From Owenia fusiformis (Eukaryota; Annelida; Polychaeta; Sabellida; Oweniidae): a stretch of DNA of 64,000 bases. The position numbers and the translations under genes are program-made. The notes under the pieces were generated by a model. It worked only from the letters and a program-made list of their open reading frames with translations, searched no databases and had not been told where the DNA came from. Of the stretch, positions 48,919 through 60,940 are shown piece after piece. Numbering within the stretch: position 1 is the stretch's first letter; each line of letters opens with the position of its first letter. The stretch covers positions 6,566,030 to 6,630,029 of the forward strand of contig CAIIXF020000009.1 of the NCBI GenBank assembly GCA_903813345.2, read 5' to 3'.

Positions 48919-50880
48919 CTAACAAACAACAGAATTGTTAGTAAGTCAAAACAATACAACACATCTACAATTAAGTACAATTTGATTTTAAAAATTTTGC
49001 ATAAACTATAATTTCAATAACATGTAACGTTTCTAACGTATCTAACGTTAGCCAATCTTGGTGATTCTAATTCCACTTTAGATCGGGTTCCTATACCTGT
49101 CATGTAAAAATATAAATCTGGACACCTTGTTCTAAAATCGGGGTTGTTTGGACAAATCGCGGTTATTTTCTAGAATATCAGAAAAATTGGGAGAAAATCT
49201 GGTTTGCTATAAATCGGGGAAAAATCAGGGTTTACAAAAATATATAGATAAATCCGGGGTAATTCGTTGGAAAATCGGGAGTTTATAATGAAAACTCGGG
49301 ATTTTGACTAAAAAATCGGATAAGCACTACCAATGCGTACTAGACAATCAATGACAGCTATTAAAAGGTTACAGAAAACAAAAATATTATCTTCAAAATG
49401 CCAAAACAGTCATGTGTTTAAGAAACCAATGGGGGCTATATGTAGCATATGTATGTGTCTAAGACTAAATATAGCTTTCCACAAGTAAAAGTAGCTGACC
49501 ATCTATTGCTGAGATATTGAAGCTATAAATGTATATTTCAAAGTCAGTAAATGTTTGAACACAATAGCAAGACAAGAAAACTATGAATTTTGAACTGAAT
49601 TTCGATTTTCAAAAAAGTATTAGGTTTAAATACTCATATGCATATAAGCATATGACAATAGCTGATCAGTTCTGTAATATGTCTCTCAATATGATTTCCA
49701 ACCATTATTTGGGTTATACATCACAGACTTATATAACATTGGTCAAATAAAAGTTTTGGTGTAGTTCAAAACCCAATTGTTAAAGTTTATATAACAGAAA
49801 GACCTTTTATTTTATAGATAAATGAAATTATTTCAACCATCGAAATCCTTAATTTAACCATTCCGGTTCTACAACGGACTGAAATTGAGGATTCCCAATT
49901 GAATGTACTGTCATTTTAGAAAGATGGAAATTTTCCGTTTCAAAAATAAAATGCCCGCGTTCTGAGGAAAAACCAGTTCGACGGTGCTCGAGGATTTACC
50001 AAAACAATGGTTTTTGCAGAAGAATATAATATTGAGGTAAGATTATTTGTTCGAATAATGTGTCTCAATTTTGTGTTTTGTAGTTTGATGAGAAGTGACC
50101 ATGTTTTTATCCAAAATATACCACTGAACTGCTTCTTGTCCATTTACTTTACATAGGTGGAATAAGAACAATTTAGAGGTTTTGTAAAAAAATGTACCAT
50201 AGCATTTATAGTTCCATAACTACTTTGTTTAGATTATAGATTCAACGGAAAGTATTCATGAGAAAGTAGGTATGCCTAAACAGGACACTTCGGACGGGTG
50301 GTGTCCATAGAATAATGAAGAAGGTATATACACGTCGCACGAAACTGGGGACAATTAGCGTAACAGTATGGCGTCAAAATACCAAAACATTTGAATGGGC
50401 AGTATAGGGCGCAATCAGCCTTATAACGTCAAAAACGACAAGCGTTACAGTACGACGACACTTTGAAAAAAACATTGCTGTTTACATATCAAAGTGGTGT
50501 AGCGATATGTGACGTCATCGCACTACTTGTTTTTGGTCCGTTGGCTACCATTTATATGGGGTCCATTGAAACAGTAAACATTATAAATTTAAAAATGAAA
50601 GTTAAGGATAAAGACTTACTGTTCTCGTCTTTCTAATCATCTAATTTTCTTCTAAGAAAAATGAATGCACATAAATGGGTGTAAAATGCAATCGAAAACT
50701 AAAGACTTTCACTCATTTTGTACCCTGTATTCGTTCGAAATAAATATTAATTAAACATCTTTTTTTTTAAATTCTAAATTGCTAATAAGATAAAGGATAT
50801 ACAATATTTTGTAAGTACCAAATATCAGCCTGTTCCGATGAAATGCCTTAATTTGTTACATTTTCTGCGAAAACAGTTAG
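48919..50880. other. Gene-free stretch, probably intronic
   Basis: AT-rich. At 49130-49320 an AAAATCGGGG-like motif recurs at irregular spacing. No supported exon. If the upstream signal exon belongs to the MAM gene, all of this is intron. Confidence 0.4.
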
Positions 50881-52700
50881 GTATAATTTCAGTAGAAATG
50901 TGGATTTTACGACGTTATATGCCTGGCTGAACCCCAAAACTGGAAAAAGTTATATGTGCGTAAAAGTATGTTAATGTATTATTTTAAGTTGCTGAATTCT
51001 AAAACTGACAGTTATATCGTCTTTGGAACATCACCTTAGCACAAAATTATTTTTATAATTATTCTTTGGTCCCTTCCATTGGAAAATGCAATTTTAGACC
51101 TGACACGTATCAAAGACGTTTTAGCCGATTCACTGATTATTAAGAGAAGTGAAATGAGCGACACGTGGAAAGGTTATGTGTGCGTAAAAGCGCCAGGATA
51201 TTTGTTTTTTAATAGATAAAATAAAGTTTTGACATTTTTCTAAACTCTGGAACATTGCCTTAGCACATAATTATTTTTGAATTTTTGCTTGGTTCCTTCG
51301 ATGAGAAAATACATTTTTAGACCCAACACGTATCATAGATGTTTTTAGGAACGAGTACCGATTCACTGATTTTTAAGATGAATGAAATGAGTAAATCGGA
51401 GAAGATTATGTGTGCGTAAAAGCGTATAAATATTTAAATTTCAACAAAAGAATTAAGGTTTTGACATTTATATAATCTGTAGAACATCACCTTTGCACAG
51501 AATTATTTTTACAATCATTGTTTGGTCCCTTCAATGAGAAAATGCGATATTAGACCTAACACGTATCAAAGGTGTATTTAGCATAGAGTTCCGTCACGCT
51601 GATTTTTTAAATATAATGAGCAAAAGCGGAAAGGATGTGTACGTTAAAGTGTGGGAATATTCAACTTTGAATAAATTAATTGAAGTTTTGAGATTGAAAA
51701 ATCTGAGGAACATCACCTTAACGTTAACACTGAATTATTTTTATAATTATTGTTTGATTCCTCCCACGAGAAAATGCGATTTAGAACTAACAACCATATT
51801 TACCAAAGAGTCCTGTCTCCGTCTTAAGACAAATATTATGAGCAAAAGCGGAAAAGGTTATGTGTGCGTCAAAGTGTGTGAATAATCAATTTTGAATAAA
51901 TGAATTACAGTTTTGACTTTTATAGAATCTATGGAACACCATCATTATGTAGAATATTATTTTTATAATGATTTTACTTCCATGATAAAATGCGATTTTA
52001 GACCTAACACGGGTATCAAAGAAGTATTTAGCAATGAGTTCAAGCTCACTGAATTTTAAGCTAAATGAAATTAGCAAGATGGAAAGGGTATTGTGTGCGT
52101 ACAAGCATGTAAGTATTAAACTTTGAAGAAATAGATTAAAGTTTTGACATTTATATAATCTGCAGAATATCACCTTTCCAAAGAATTATTTTTATAACTT
52201 TTGCTTGGTTTCTTTCATGAGAAATGCAATTTTGGACAAAACACACGTATCAACGGTGTATAAAGCAATTACGTTCAGTTGCATAAGTGTTTTTAAGGTA
52301 AATGAAATGAGCAAAACTGGAAACGGTTTTGTGTGCAGAGTGTGTCAATATTTTATTTTGAATAAATAAACAAAAGTTTTGACATTATATAATCTATGGA
52401 ATCTCACCTTTACACAGAATTATTTTTATAATTATTGTTTGGTTCTTTCTATTGGGAAATGTAAAGCTGAGATTGGTTCTTTTGTATTTTTGTATTGTTT
52501 TAGATTGCATAAAAAGAGAAAATGTAACATGTGTAAACGTATCTAATATCTAATTTTAAAGACTAAATCATGATTTGACATTTCTATAAGCTTTGAATCA
52601 CTATCCACAGAATTATTTTCTTTTTAATCGAATTTTAAATTTCTTCATTGAGAAAGGCCAATGTGACTTGAACTGAGCAAAAAATGTTTGTAATTATCCG
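50880..52700. repeat. Satellite-like array, about eight units of 200-235 bp
   Basis: A core CACAGAATTATTTTTATAAT recurs at about 51040, 51270, 51495, 51725, 51945, 52180, 52415 and 52605. It is followed each time by a TTGGTYCCTTC block, TAGACCTAACACGTATCAAA and AAAGCGGAAAGGTTATGTGT. Units are diverged by many substitutions. No gene is encoded. Confidence 0.75.
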
Positions 52701-54006
52701 TGCATTTTAGTTATATTACGTCATACGGGTTTTTGTGCTTTAAACGGGTTGAAGGTGAAAAATGGCACCTGTACGAGAAAGTTTGTCATTAATTTATTTT
52801 GAAAATCACAGTTTTAATTTTGACATACGGGTATATATATTCTATGATATATTACCTATGTATAGAATTATTATCAAATTGAATGCTAGGTTACTTCAAT
52901 AAGCAAATCTGAGGTATATTTTAACTTTAATTTTATAGCAGATATGATTCAGTCAAATGTTTTAAAGTTCAAGAATAAATTAAAACTGATTAATATAAAT
53001 CTTATGATTCGACTCAGTAGACAATACTTGGTTCAATTCTGTTACTTCCATTCATACCAGGGTCGTAGCTAAACATAAGGAGTTGTTTAAATAACATACC
53101 ATTTTTTGTGGAAAATGAAAGAAAAGTTTGATGTGGTAAACACCCGGGCCCCGGGGAAAACAAAATCCTTCGTTTAGTTACACCTATCAGTTCAAGGAAT
53201 TATTTAAAAATGAAATTGAATATATATTTTAAACATTGAAATGCTTTAAGAAAGTACAAATATATTTTTGGAATTCATCAACTTTTCTCCACGGGATTAT
53301 TTTGCAATACAAATGCAGGTCATTCAAAGTATACACAGGTTTCAACATCCCCGTCTATTAATATTGATCTTTTCCAGAAAACAAAGGTTAGTTTAAAACA
53401 GATGTACTTGTTACGAATCAAAATTACAATTTAAATTTAGAATTGTAATCTACGATCTTCTGGGTATATAGTTACAAAATATTTGACAAGATACCCTCAC
53501 TCAACAGGACGTTATACATTTAATTAACTTTACAAGCATAATTAAAGGTATCATCGATTTTAGTATCTTCAAGTCAAAGCTCTGTGGTCTCAAGATTCAA
53601 ACGATTATCATATTTCATTTGGCCTGCTTTTGTAATTGTGAAAACAAAGGCGATGTTTATGGTTTATGAACATTAGCAAACTTTATTTTTGAATGTATTA
53701 AATCAGTAAAACCCATTACGTCGGGACTTGTTAGTTCACCAAATTAAAGGCAAATTTGCCGTCAATCAAAGAAACATGCACAGTGGTACCATGGTTTTTG
53801 ATAACATGACACTATAATTAAATATTTATCAAATGTTATGAAATTTTCACCATAGTTAAAAGGAATCTCGAAATTCACAATGACAAAATATTGGACAGAA
53901 TGAAACAAAAAACGGTTACATTTTTTCCGAAAAAGTAGTAAAATAAAAATTTAATGAAAAAATAAAATTTTCACGTCAATAAATAAATAAGTCAACTGTC
54001 TCGATT
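52701..54006. other. Gene-free AT-rich stretch
   Basis: Nothing beyond short frames and A/T-rich sequence is seen. Confidence 0.4.
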
Positions 54007-54444
54007 ATGCATGACGTTTTAAAAGAGTATAGAGCTAGATTTAAAGTACAGTTCCTGCGAGTTTCAAATGGAAATATTAAAAAACGCGCGCGTATGAGAA
54101 CCGCAACTTTCTATGTCTGCACTGACAGAAATCCCCTCTGTAAAGATATAGTCTCACGCGGATGTGCACTTCATAAAACTGATGGGTTAAGGCAATGTGT
54201 CGTCCTACTGTTACATTATGTCAAGTTTAGTCAACCTAAAAATAAGATGCTTTATTCTTATTCAATCCTGGTAAAATTCACAGAGCAACAAGATCTCGAG
54301 GACAATATTTTTAAAATGGTTTTGATTTTTGAAAAACGGTCAGGAAATACAGTAAAAATTGATATGTATGGGATTTGTGGTAAAAAATCGATGCGTTACA
54401 TTTTTCAAGTCTCTAAAAGCAACTCTTATTTTCTTATTATTTGA
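54007..54444 (+). CDS. Unrecognised 145 aa open frame
   Basis: It is the longest uninterrupted plus-strand frame in a gene-poor region. It starts at an ATG and encodes a basic, cysteine-containing sequence (ATFYVCTDRNPLCKDIVSRG) with no family likeness that I recognise. No splice-linked exon, signal peptide or repeat is evident. In DNA this AT-rich, a frame of this length can occur by chance, so it is a weak candidate. Confidence 0.15.
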   Translation: MHDVLKEYRARFKVQFLRVSNGNIKKRARMRTATFYVCTDRNPLCKDIVSRGCALHKTDGLRQCVVLLLHYVKFSQPKNKMLYSYSILVKFTEQQDLEDNIFKMVLIFEKRSGNTVKIDMYGICGKKSMRYIFQVSKSNSYFLII

Positions 54445-55842
54445 AAAATAAAGAAATCGGTTACTGTTTTGTAAATTTCGCCATGACAATATTGTGCAGT
54501 TAACTTTTTTTCTTAAATCAGACCGAAATTAGAAGGTTAAATAAAGGTATACTTAGTCCTTGTCTCCTTCGCCTTCAAAACCTTACACAAATTTTAAAAG
54601 CGTTCATATAAGACAATTTGAACTGTAGCCACACTGCAATTGTGACGTCATAAAATCACATGTTTTAATGAATAAAATGTGAAATTTTAGTAAAATTCTG
54701 ATCAGTATTTCAAAAGTAATCCCGATTTCAACGAACCGTGTAAGCGTGAAATGTTACGTCTTACAGCGCATTTGACGATGTCGGGGTACATTTAACTTTA
54801 AAAATATGGTAGATCCCATCGGACTTTTCAAGGAAAAATAATTTCAGTGAAATGCCAATAAAACATACTTCCAAATGATATGTAAGGCACATAGTTAGCT
54901 TTTTAAATAAGGCAGATATTAACACTAAAGCTAAGATTAGCCCGATTTCCCGAATTGTCCCCAGGTCCATGCACGTCATTTAGTGTTTTTAAAGAGGTTA
55001 GTAAATGCTTATTGGCACAGTACAATTCATATCACAGAAAACTAAAGAAATGTATGTCTGTGACGTGTCGCAAAAAGGTGGCGCATTTGTTTTTTAAGGG
55101 TATCGCGTGAATGTAACTTTGATTACCCGGATTATAAGATAATATTCCAATTAAAGTTATATATCATTTTAAAGCTGTTACGATGAAGTTCTTTTTTAAA
55201 AAAGAGTTTTTTTTTACCAAAACATCTGGCAAATATCGCCTGTTGACACGTTACATTTTGAATTATTTTTCGTCTTTAAACGCTCATAACTCAAACAATA
55301 TATGACTATTATACTTATTTTTGGTCTTGATAAAGGTAGATGGAAGTTTTATTTCAAAGGATGAATTTAAGTAAGCGTCCCATATTGTGACGTCATAGAG
55401 TTTGAAAAATAGAATCTGTTGACAGCGACCTTTTTTGCTCATTTTTTGTTATCTTCAACTTTTCAGGTGTACATTAAACAAAAAATACGAAATCAATTTT
55501 TAATAAATCATGCATGATTATTTTGCTCTTAAAGTCTAGTTTATTAACAAATAGTTGATTTTGTTCGCAAAAGTATGTGTTTTCTGTTGTATGTGGAAAA
55601 GTGGAGGACGAAAGGTTTTCAAAATTCATTAAAGTAGGGCTAATTTACGCCATTTGCCTATTTTCAAGCACAGCAACACGTATATTTATTTCACCTAAAA
55701 TATCAATTGATTCGTGTTTTATGATGCTCCTATTCCATTGTTAATACATATATGATATCAGAGTTATCCGTCTTAAATATTTTGAGATATAGAGGCAAAT
55801 GTGGAGGACGAAAGGATTTCCATATATGTACATTTTTTCACA
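54445..55842. other. Stretch with repeat remnants before the short-peptide exon
   Basis: A TGTGACGTCATA motif occurs at about 54640 and 55388. GTGGAGGACGAAAGG occurs at 55601 and 55801. AATAAA on the minus strand (55685-55690) lies about 150 bases past the stop of the short-peptide exon and could serve as its polyadenylation signal. No plus-strand gene is supported. Confidence 0.4.
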
Positions 55843-55912
55843 TTATTCACATTCTGTGGTGTTAAAAAGCGAAAATGTGTAACAATGCGTGCGCGACCTT
55901 TTTGCGACACGT
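55063..55912. repeat. Widely spaced inverted repeat, about 24-27 bp arms
   Basis: ACGTGTCGCAAAAAGGTGGC at 55063 is mirrored at 55886-55912 with few mismatches. This could mark a mobile element of about 850 bp, or an inverted partial copy of the exon at 55843-55943, which the right arm overlaps. Confidence 0.5.
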
Positions 55913-55943
55913 CTGTACATTCCTTCGGAATCATCTCGTTTAT
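55843..55943 (-). CDS. Possible alternative last exon of a short secreted peptide precursor
   Basis: After a strong acceptor (TTTATCTTTTCAG) the frame continues in phase from the exon at 56144-56195. It reads DKRDDSEGMYRRVAKR, then SRTHCYTFSLFNTTECE and a stop. Joined to the two upstream exons this gives a 68 aa precursor: signal peptide, acidic spacer, dibasic sites (KR, RR, KR) and a 17-residue tail with two cysteines ten residues apart. That layout is typical of peptide hormones or other small secreted peptides, but no known family was identified. The right arm of an inverted repeat overlaps the exon, so exonised repeat DNA is an alternative. Confidence 0.35.
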
Positions 55944-56143
55944 CTGAAAAGATAAAGAAACTGATTTAAAGATTAACAAATACAGAATAAATGTTGTTGC
56001 CCAAAGGTTGTAATGTTCGGTCTATTTATGAATTATTGTTCCTTTAATTTACTTTGTTTTGTGACAAACGTTAGTATATCTAAAATATATCTAAAATCAA
56101 TAACGGGGTTTCTAATCTGTGACGTTAGTCATACATGCTTTAC

Positions 56144-56688
56144 CTTCATCATTATCTGGATTTCCTTCGATTTCTATATCCTCTTCATTTTCATTCTTTT
56201 CCAAATGCAACAAACATTAATACAATAGTTATTAGTTTTTTCGTGGATATTGGGACATACTAAGTGCGAATAAAGAAATTCGAATGTTATGTACGCAACT
56301 AAGTGTTAACAAATATCATGTTTTAATAACAATAATGCTAAAGTGTTTTGGATAAGAATTCTGCAAACACTTACTTTTCTAGAAACAAGAATATCAAGAC
56401 AAGGAATTGACAAGACAAAATGTCACCAAATGCAAATGGTTGAACTACGATTTAATGCGAACAGTCGAGCTTCAATAATCAGTTACAATAAGTGTTGAGT
56501 GTAATGTCTACGCTTCTTGGTGGTGGCATAAGAATGTGTCAAGTATACACTCTTCATAATGACATTAAATGATAATTAGGGAGCATAAAGACCTTAGACA
56601 CTTCCAATGCAACTTTAACTTTTGATAAACATACCTGTACAGGTGCAGCAAATATTGTAACACATAACAAAATCCATATCAACTTCAT
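56144..56688 (-). CDS. Signal-peptide exon and acidic exon, 5' end of the MAM or short-peptide gene
   Basis: Exon 56635-56688 encodes MKLIWILLCVTIFAAPVQ, a classic signal peptide, ending in phase 0 at a GTATGT donor. Exon 56144-56195 encodes the acidic NENEEDIEIEGNPDNDE and ends in phase 1 at GTAAAG. These phases equal those of exons 1 and 2 of astacin gene A. Joining to 48775-48918, 48112-48392 and 47047-47160 keeps one frame of 645 bases. Joining to 55843-55943 also keeps frame. The acceptor of the acidic exon (GGAAAAG) is weak. Confidence 0.5.
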
Positions 56689-57614
56689 CTTTGAATTCTA
56701 TGATCCAGAAAAATTTCCCTTATGGGAAATGATATGATATGATATGCAAATGCCAAGTGAAATAGCACATACAATGGCGGAGTATTTTATTCATTATGGT
56801 AGAACAATGGTAAGAACATTGAAATAACTTTGTCATTAACTATTATAACAATCACGTCAAAACTATTGTGCACACAGTATTGTAAATGCTAGCATATCAG
56901 GCCACTTAAATATCAGCCTTAAAAACACATTGATCACGCTAGCTATAGCGTGCATGTAGAAAACGGCTGGAAGATAATGATGAAATTTGGCCATAGTCTA
57001 AACCTAAACTCCGGTATTAAATCCCTAATATCCATGTATGGTCTCTATCTGTCATCAGATTAATAAAGACAATATTAAGAAGTTGGTTTCTAGAACAGTG
57101 TGATCAATTTTGGTTCATTTCACAGAAGTGGTTATTCTTTAAGCTGCTTCTCAACTAAGCAGGTCATTTAGGATTGAATTATTTACTCAAAGATGGTCAC
57201 ACTTTAGAGCAAAAATACTGAAAAGTTTGACAGTGAAATAAAATTTTGTCATTAAGTAAATTTAAGAAAAATTAATTTAATTTTTTTTAAAAACAAACAA
57301 TAAAAACATGACTTACAATAAGAAATGAAAGAAATCTATCAGATAGTTTGCCTTGGAGAGCATTTACCCATCATCACACTTTGTCATCTAAATGGGCTTA
57401 GAAAATGTAATTGTACTAAATATAAATACTGAGATGCAGGGAATTAAATTGTCTTTTTATCTATGTAAGCATTTTGACAAAAAGCTTCGTAACAAAGCAA
57501 TTTTGGGCCAGTGTAGCACCTCCGCCTTCGTTAGAAAGCTTAGTTGATAACGAAGCAATTGAGTAGAAAATTCAACGAAGGTTAGGTCCCAACGAAGCTT
57601 TTTTGGCCAGTGTA
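56689..57614. other. Upstream flank of the minus-strand gene
   Basis: It should contain the promoter of the gene starting at 56688. A short GATATGATATGATATG run lies at 56729. Around 57480-57612 the motif AACGAAGC recurs in both orientations. The DNA after the transposon end (GTAGCTTCGTTAG at 58551) is a further inverted copy, so a fold-back repeat was the insertion target. Confidence 0.4.
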
Positions 57615-58544
57615 CAGGGTGGTAAAAAAACGGCAATCCTAATTTTTCCTCATATCTTTGTCATTTTTAGAATTTTTGCCCTGATATTTGGCACACATGT
57701 ACATCATTCAATTTCATACTAGACTGTGTTATTTCATGAACATTGGACTGATAGTCGCAATGTGACAGCAAACCTGCACACATTTTCCAAACCTGTCAAT
57801 GACATAACTGCATTCCTCAGCAAGTATGGCCTGAACGACACATGTGATCTTTATTTTGAGGTCAAATGTCTTTCTGGTGTTATTATCCTACACTCTATCT
57901 TTGGGGTATCCCCACTGGTAAAGATTAAATGGAGCCATATCTGGGCTATGGGGTGCCCATTCATTGTCTGTTGTACTGCTGATAACGTGGTCATTGAAGT
58001 GGTCCCAAAGCCATTATTGTGCATCATTGGGTGTATTGGGTATGGTTCTGTCTTGTTGGAACCACTGTTGCTGCCTATCAACCCCCCTGGGTTCACCTAA
58101 AGTCCTCAAGAACTCTATGGGGATCACAAAATAGAGTTTGATGTTGACAGTTATTGCATATCCGTTGATATCATCAAAGGTAAAGGACCCTATCTTCTGA
58201 GAACACATTAAACAGTGCATCTGTCTGTGTCAAGGTGCCTCTCCACTACTTCATCAAGTGCTTGGCTCCCCAAGAATACATAATTGTTAAGTTTATCAAT
58301 GCATCAAGTTGGAAATGGAGTTCATTTGAATAACAGACCAGCTCAGACAGCCCGAAAGTGGCCATCTTGGGCATGTTGTTTAAAATGCAGTTATATTGTG
58401 ACTATCAGTCCGATGGTCATGGAATTTAGTAGGTTGGTAGCTAGGAAATTGAATAATGTACAAATGTGTAAAATATCAGGTAGTTATTTCTTAGAATGAC
58501 AAAGATATTAGAAAAAACTAGGGTTGCCGTTTTTGACCACCTTG
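57615..58544 (-). mobile_element. Defective Tc1/mariner-superfamily transposon
   Basis: The ends (CAGGGTGGTAAAAAAACGGC and, reversed, CAAGGTGGTCAAAAACGGCA) form inverted repeats of about 50 bp. TA lies on each side (57613-57614, 58545-58546). Minus-strand fragments read WFQQDRTIPNTPNDAQ, then WAPHSPDM and YQWGYPKDRV in shifted frames, typical of the second half of a DDE transposase. The first catalytic part is missing. At 930 bp it is an internally deleted, frameshifted, inactive copy. Confidence 0.85.
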
Positions 58545-59139
58545 TACCAGGTAGCTTCGTTAGAAAATGTAATCTATGCTTACTAGATAGAATGACGTGG
58601 CATACATATTTGATATTAAGATTTTTTGCTCCTCGTATGATCATACCTTGGATATAATTATAATTAGATGTTGATACCATGATAGTATTACTTACCAGTC
58701 AATCACATCAGGGATTTAGCTGATTTAATTTATAAGAAGATGCCCCTACTCAACAATCGTATCCAACTGCCTATCGCCTTAGCTTTTGCAATTTTTATCT
58801 AGTCGTTCCATTATTTTATTCTTCGACGATTTTAATAATTGAACTTAATCTTCATGTTTAAATGGATTGAATTAACGTTTCAAAACTACTGTGTACATAT
58901 GCGGTAGGACCTGCGAACAAGGAACGCTCTCTGCACTGGCCAAAGCTGTTCCTTGTTGACAGGTATTTGCAACAGAGAGGACACATTTGTAAGGCCTGTA
59001 GCCTCGAAAACCAAAGTCGCACCTAGGCATCCATTATTGTTGCCTTTGAATTATTGATGTGTCCTAAGACGTTGCTTACAACTGATATTCAAGTTTCTTC
59101 CTATTTGCGTCACTTTCGAATTCAACTGACGCCATTAAT
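58545..59139. other. Spacer before duplication copy B
   Basis: No gene or clear repeat seen. Confidence 0.35.
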
Positions 59140-59881
59140 TTCCCGCAATTTTTAAAATTAAATTTTTAAATCATCAAATATTGCTCTATTTTAACACCAT
59201 TGGAATGATTGAACAAAGGACACACTATTTCAATAACAGAATATAATGCCATATTTCATGCGTTTAAATGTTTTAACACATTAAAAATATTGCACCCCGC
59301 GATGTCATTGAGGGTGCAAAAGAATTTTGAAAAAAATTAATGTCAATCATTTCTAAATATGCAAAACTTTCAAATGTTGAATGGCTAACTAGGTTGGAAA
59401 GAATAGTATATAATGTTATTGATATTAATGTACCATTGTTTTTATGAGAACTAAATCTTTAATTGCATTTCAAGACAACTTTTTGAAATACAAAAAGAAT
59501 TTCATGTTTCACATTATTATAACATTTGGTAACACTACAATATAAATCAAAGTGCTAAATGTGCCTTAATTGTATGTATTTTATTAGGCGAGGTCGTATA
59601 ATAATGTGATGTGTGGATATCCTTGAAATGTGCGTACTTTCATGTGTATTTAAACATGCTACATGTATACTAGTTGAAATTTATTTAAACCAACACTGTT
59701 ATAATACTATGTTCATACAGATTAGGTTTAAGTTCCTTGAATACTTTCAATACTATTAATTCTTCTCAGTAATATAATACTTTCGTATGGAAACAAAATG
59801 GATAGCAGACAAGAAGCTGATGACATAACCCCACCAATGGAACCAGTAAAGAAAAACTGCATTGAAGATTTTAGAAAGTTA

Positions 59882-60370
59882 CACCCCAGTCACATTTGTC
59901 GCACGGCGGCCGCAAGTCGGCCGCAGATCAATTAAATCGGTGAATTTCTGCGGCGAGCGTAGAAAAACTACGCTCGCCTTGCGGCCTCCGTACGGCGTAT
60001 CCAGTTTTTACACGCCGCAGGGTCGCCTTCGAAATTATAACTCGGAGTTATATTATTTGTTCATTTCTGAGGTTTCCGTAGAAATCAACTGGCTCAACAA
60101 GATTTAATCATTATTTGTCAATGTTTCACGATCACTTTTCATTTGATATCACATCCTAGCACTATAAAAGACATTTATAAATTGTCCTGATGCAAATAAA
60201 ATGAAAAAAGTATTATTTATCAACAGAAATTTAAAATTCACCGTGTGGCTGCCGTGGGAAATGTGACTGCAAAAGTATGAGAGCGCAGAAATTCTGCGAC
60301 GAGCGTAGAAAAGCAACTGGCCGCAGAAATGATAGACCGCACGGCGGCCGCAGGAACTGTGACTGGGGTG
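59882..60370. mobile_element. PIF/Harbinger-like MITE 1, TTA target duplication
   Basis: It begins CACCCCAGTCACA and ends with the inverse TGTGACTGGGGTG. TTA lies on both sides (59879-59881, 60371-60373), and the intact paralogue has a single TTA there, so the excised state is known. The 489 bp interior has GC-rich subterminal palindromes (GCGGCCGC, GGCGAGCGTAG) around an AT-rich core and no transposase. Confidence 0.88.
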
Positions 60371-60444
60371 TTAGTAGGAGATGGCGTAGGTGTGAATCAG
60401 CAGACTCATTAAAATGGTAAAACGACACTCATGGAAGCTTGTAA

Positions 60445-60940
60445 CACCCCAGTCACATTTGTCACACGGCGGCCGCAAGTCGACCGCAGATCAATTAAAT
60501 CGGTGAATTTCTGCGGCAAGCGTAGAAAAACTACGCTCGCCTTGCGGCCTCCGTTCGGCGTATGCAGATTTTTACAGGCCGCAGGGAAGGCGTAGAAATT
60601 ATAACTCGGAGTTATAATATTTGTTCATTTCTGAGGTCCCCGTAGAAATTAACTGGCTCAACAAGCTTAAGATTGAATCATTATTTGTCAATGTTTCACG
60701 ATCACTTTTCATTTGATATTACATCCTAGCACTATGAATAACATTTATAAATTGTCCCGATGTAAATAAAATGAAAAAAGTATTATTTATGAACAGAAAT
60801 TTAAAATTCACCGTGCGGCTGCCATGGGAAATGTGACTGCAAAAGTATGAGAGCGCAGAAATTCCACGGCGAGCGTAGAAATTTTAATGGCCGCAGAAAT
60901 GATAGACTGCAAGGTCGCCGTAGGAAATGTGACTGGGGTG
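60445..60940. mobile_element. PIF/Harbinger-like MITE 2, TAA target duplication
   Basis: The same family and orientation as the element 75 bases upstream (496 bp, same CACCCCAGTCACA ends). TAA lies on both sides (60442-60444, 60941-60943); the intact gene has one TAA at that point. Sequence differences between the two indicate separate insertions rather than a tandem copy. Confidence 0.88.

Noticed and set aside
57726-58100. 124-codon plus-strand frame
   Set aside because: It is antisense to the decayed transposase; the minus strand carries the recognisable motifs.
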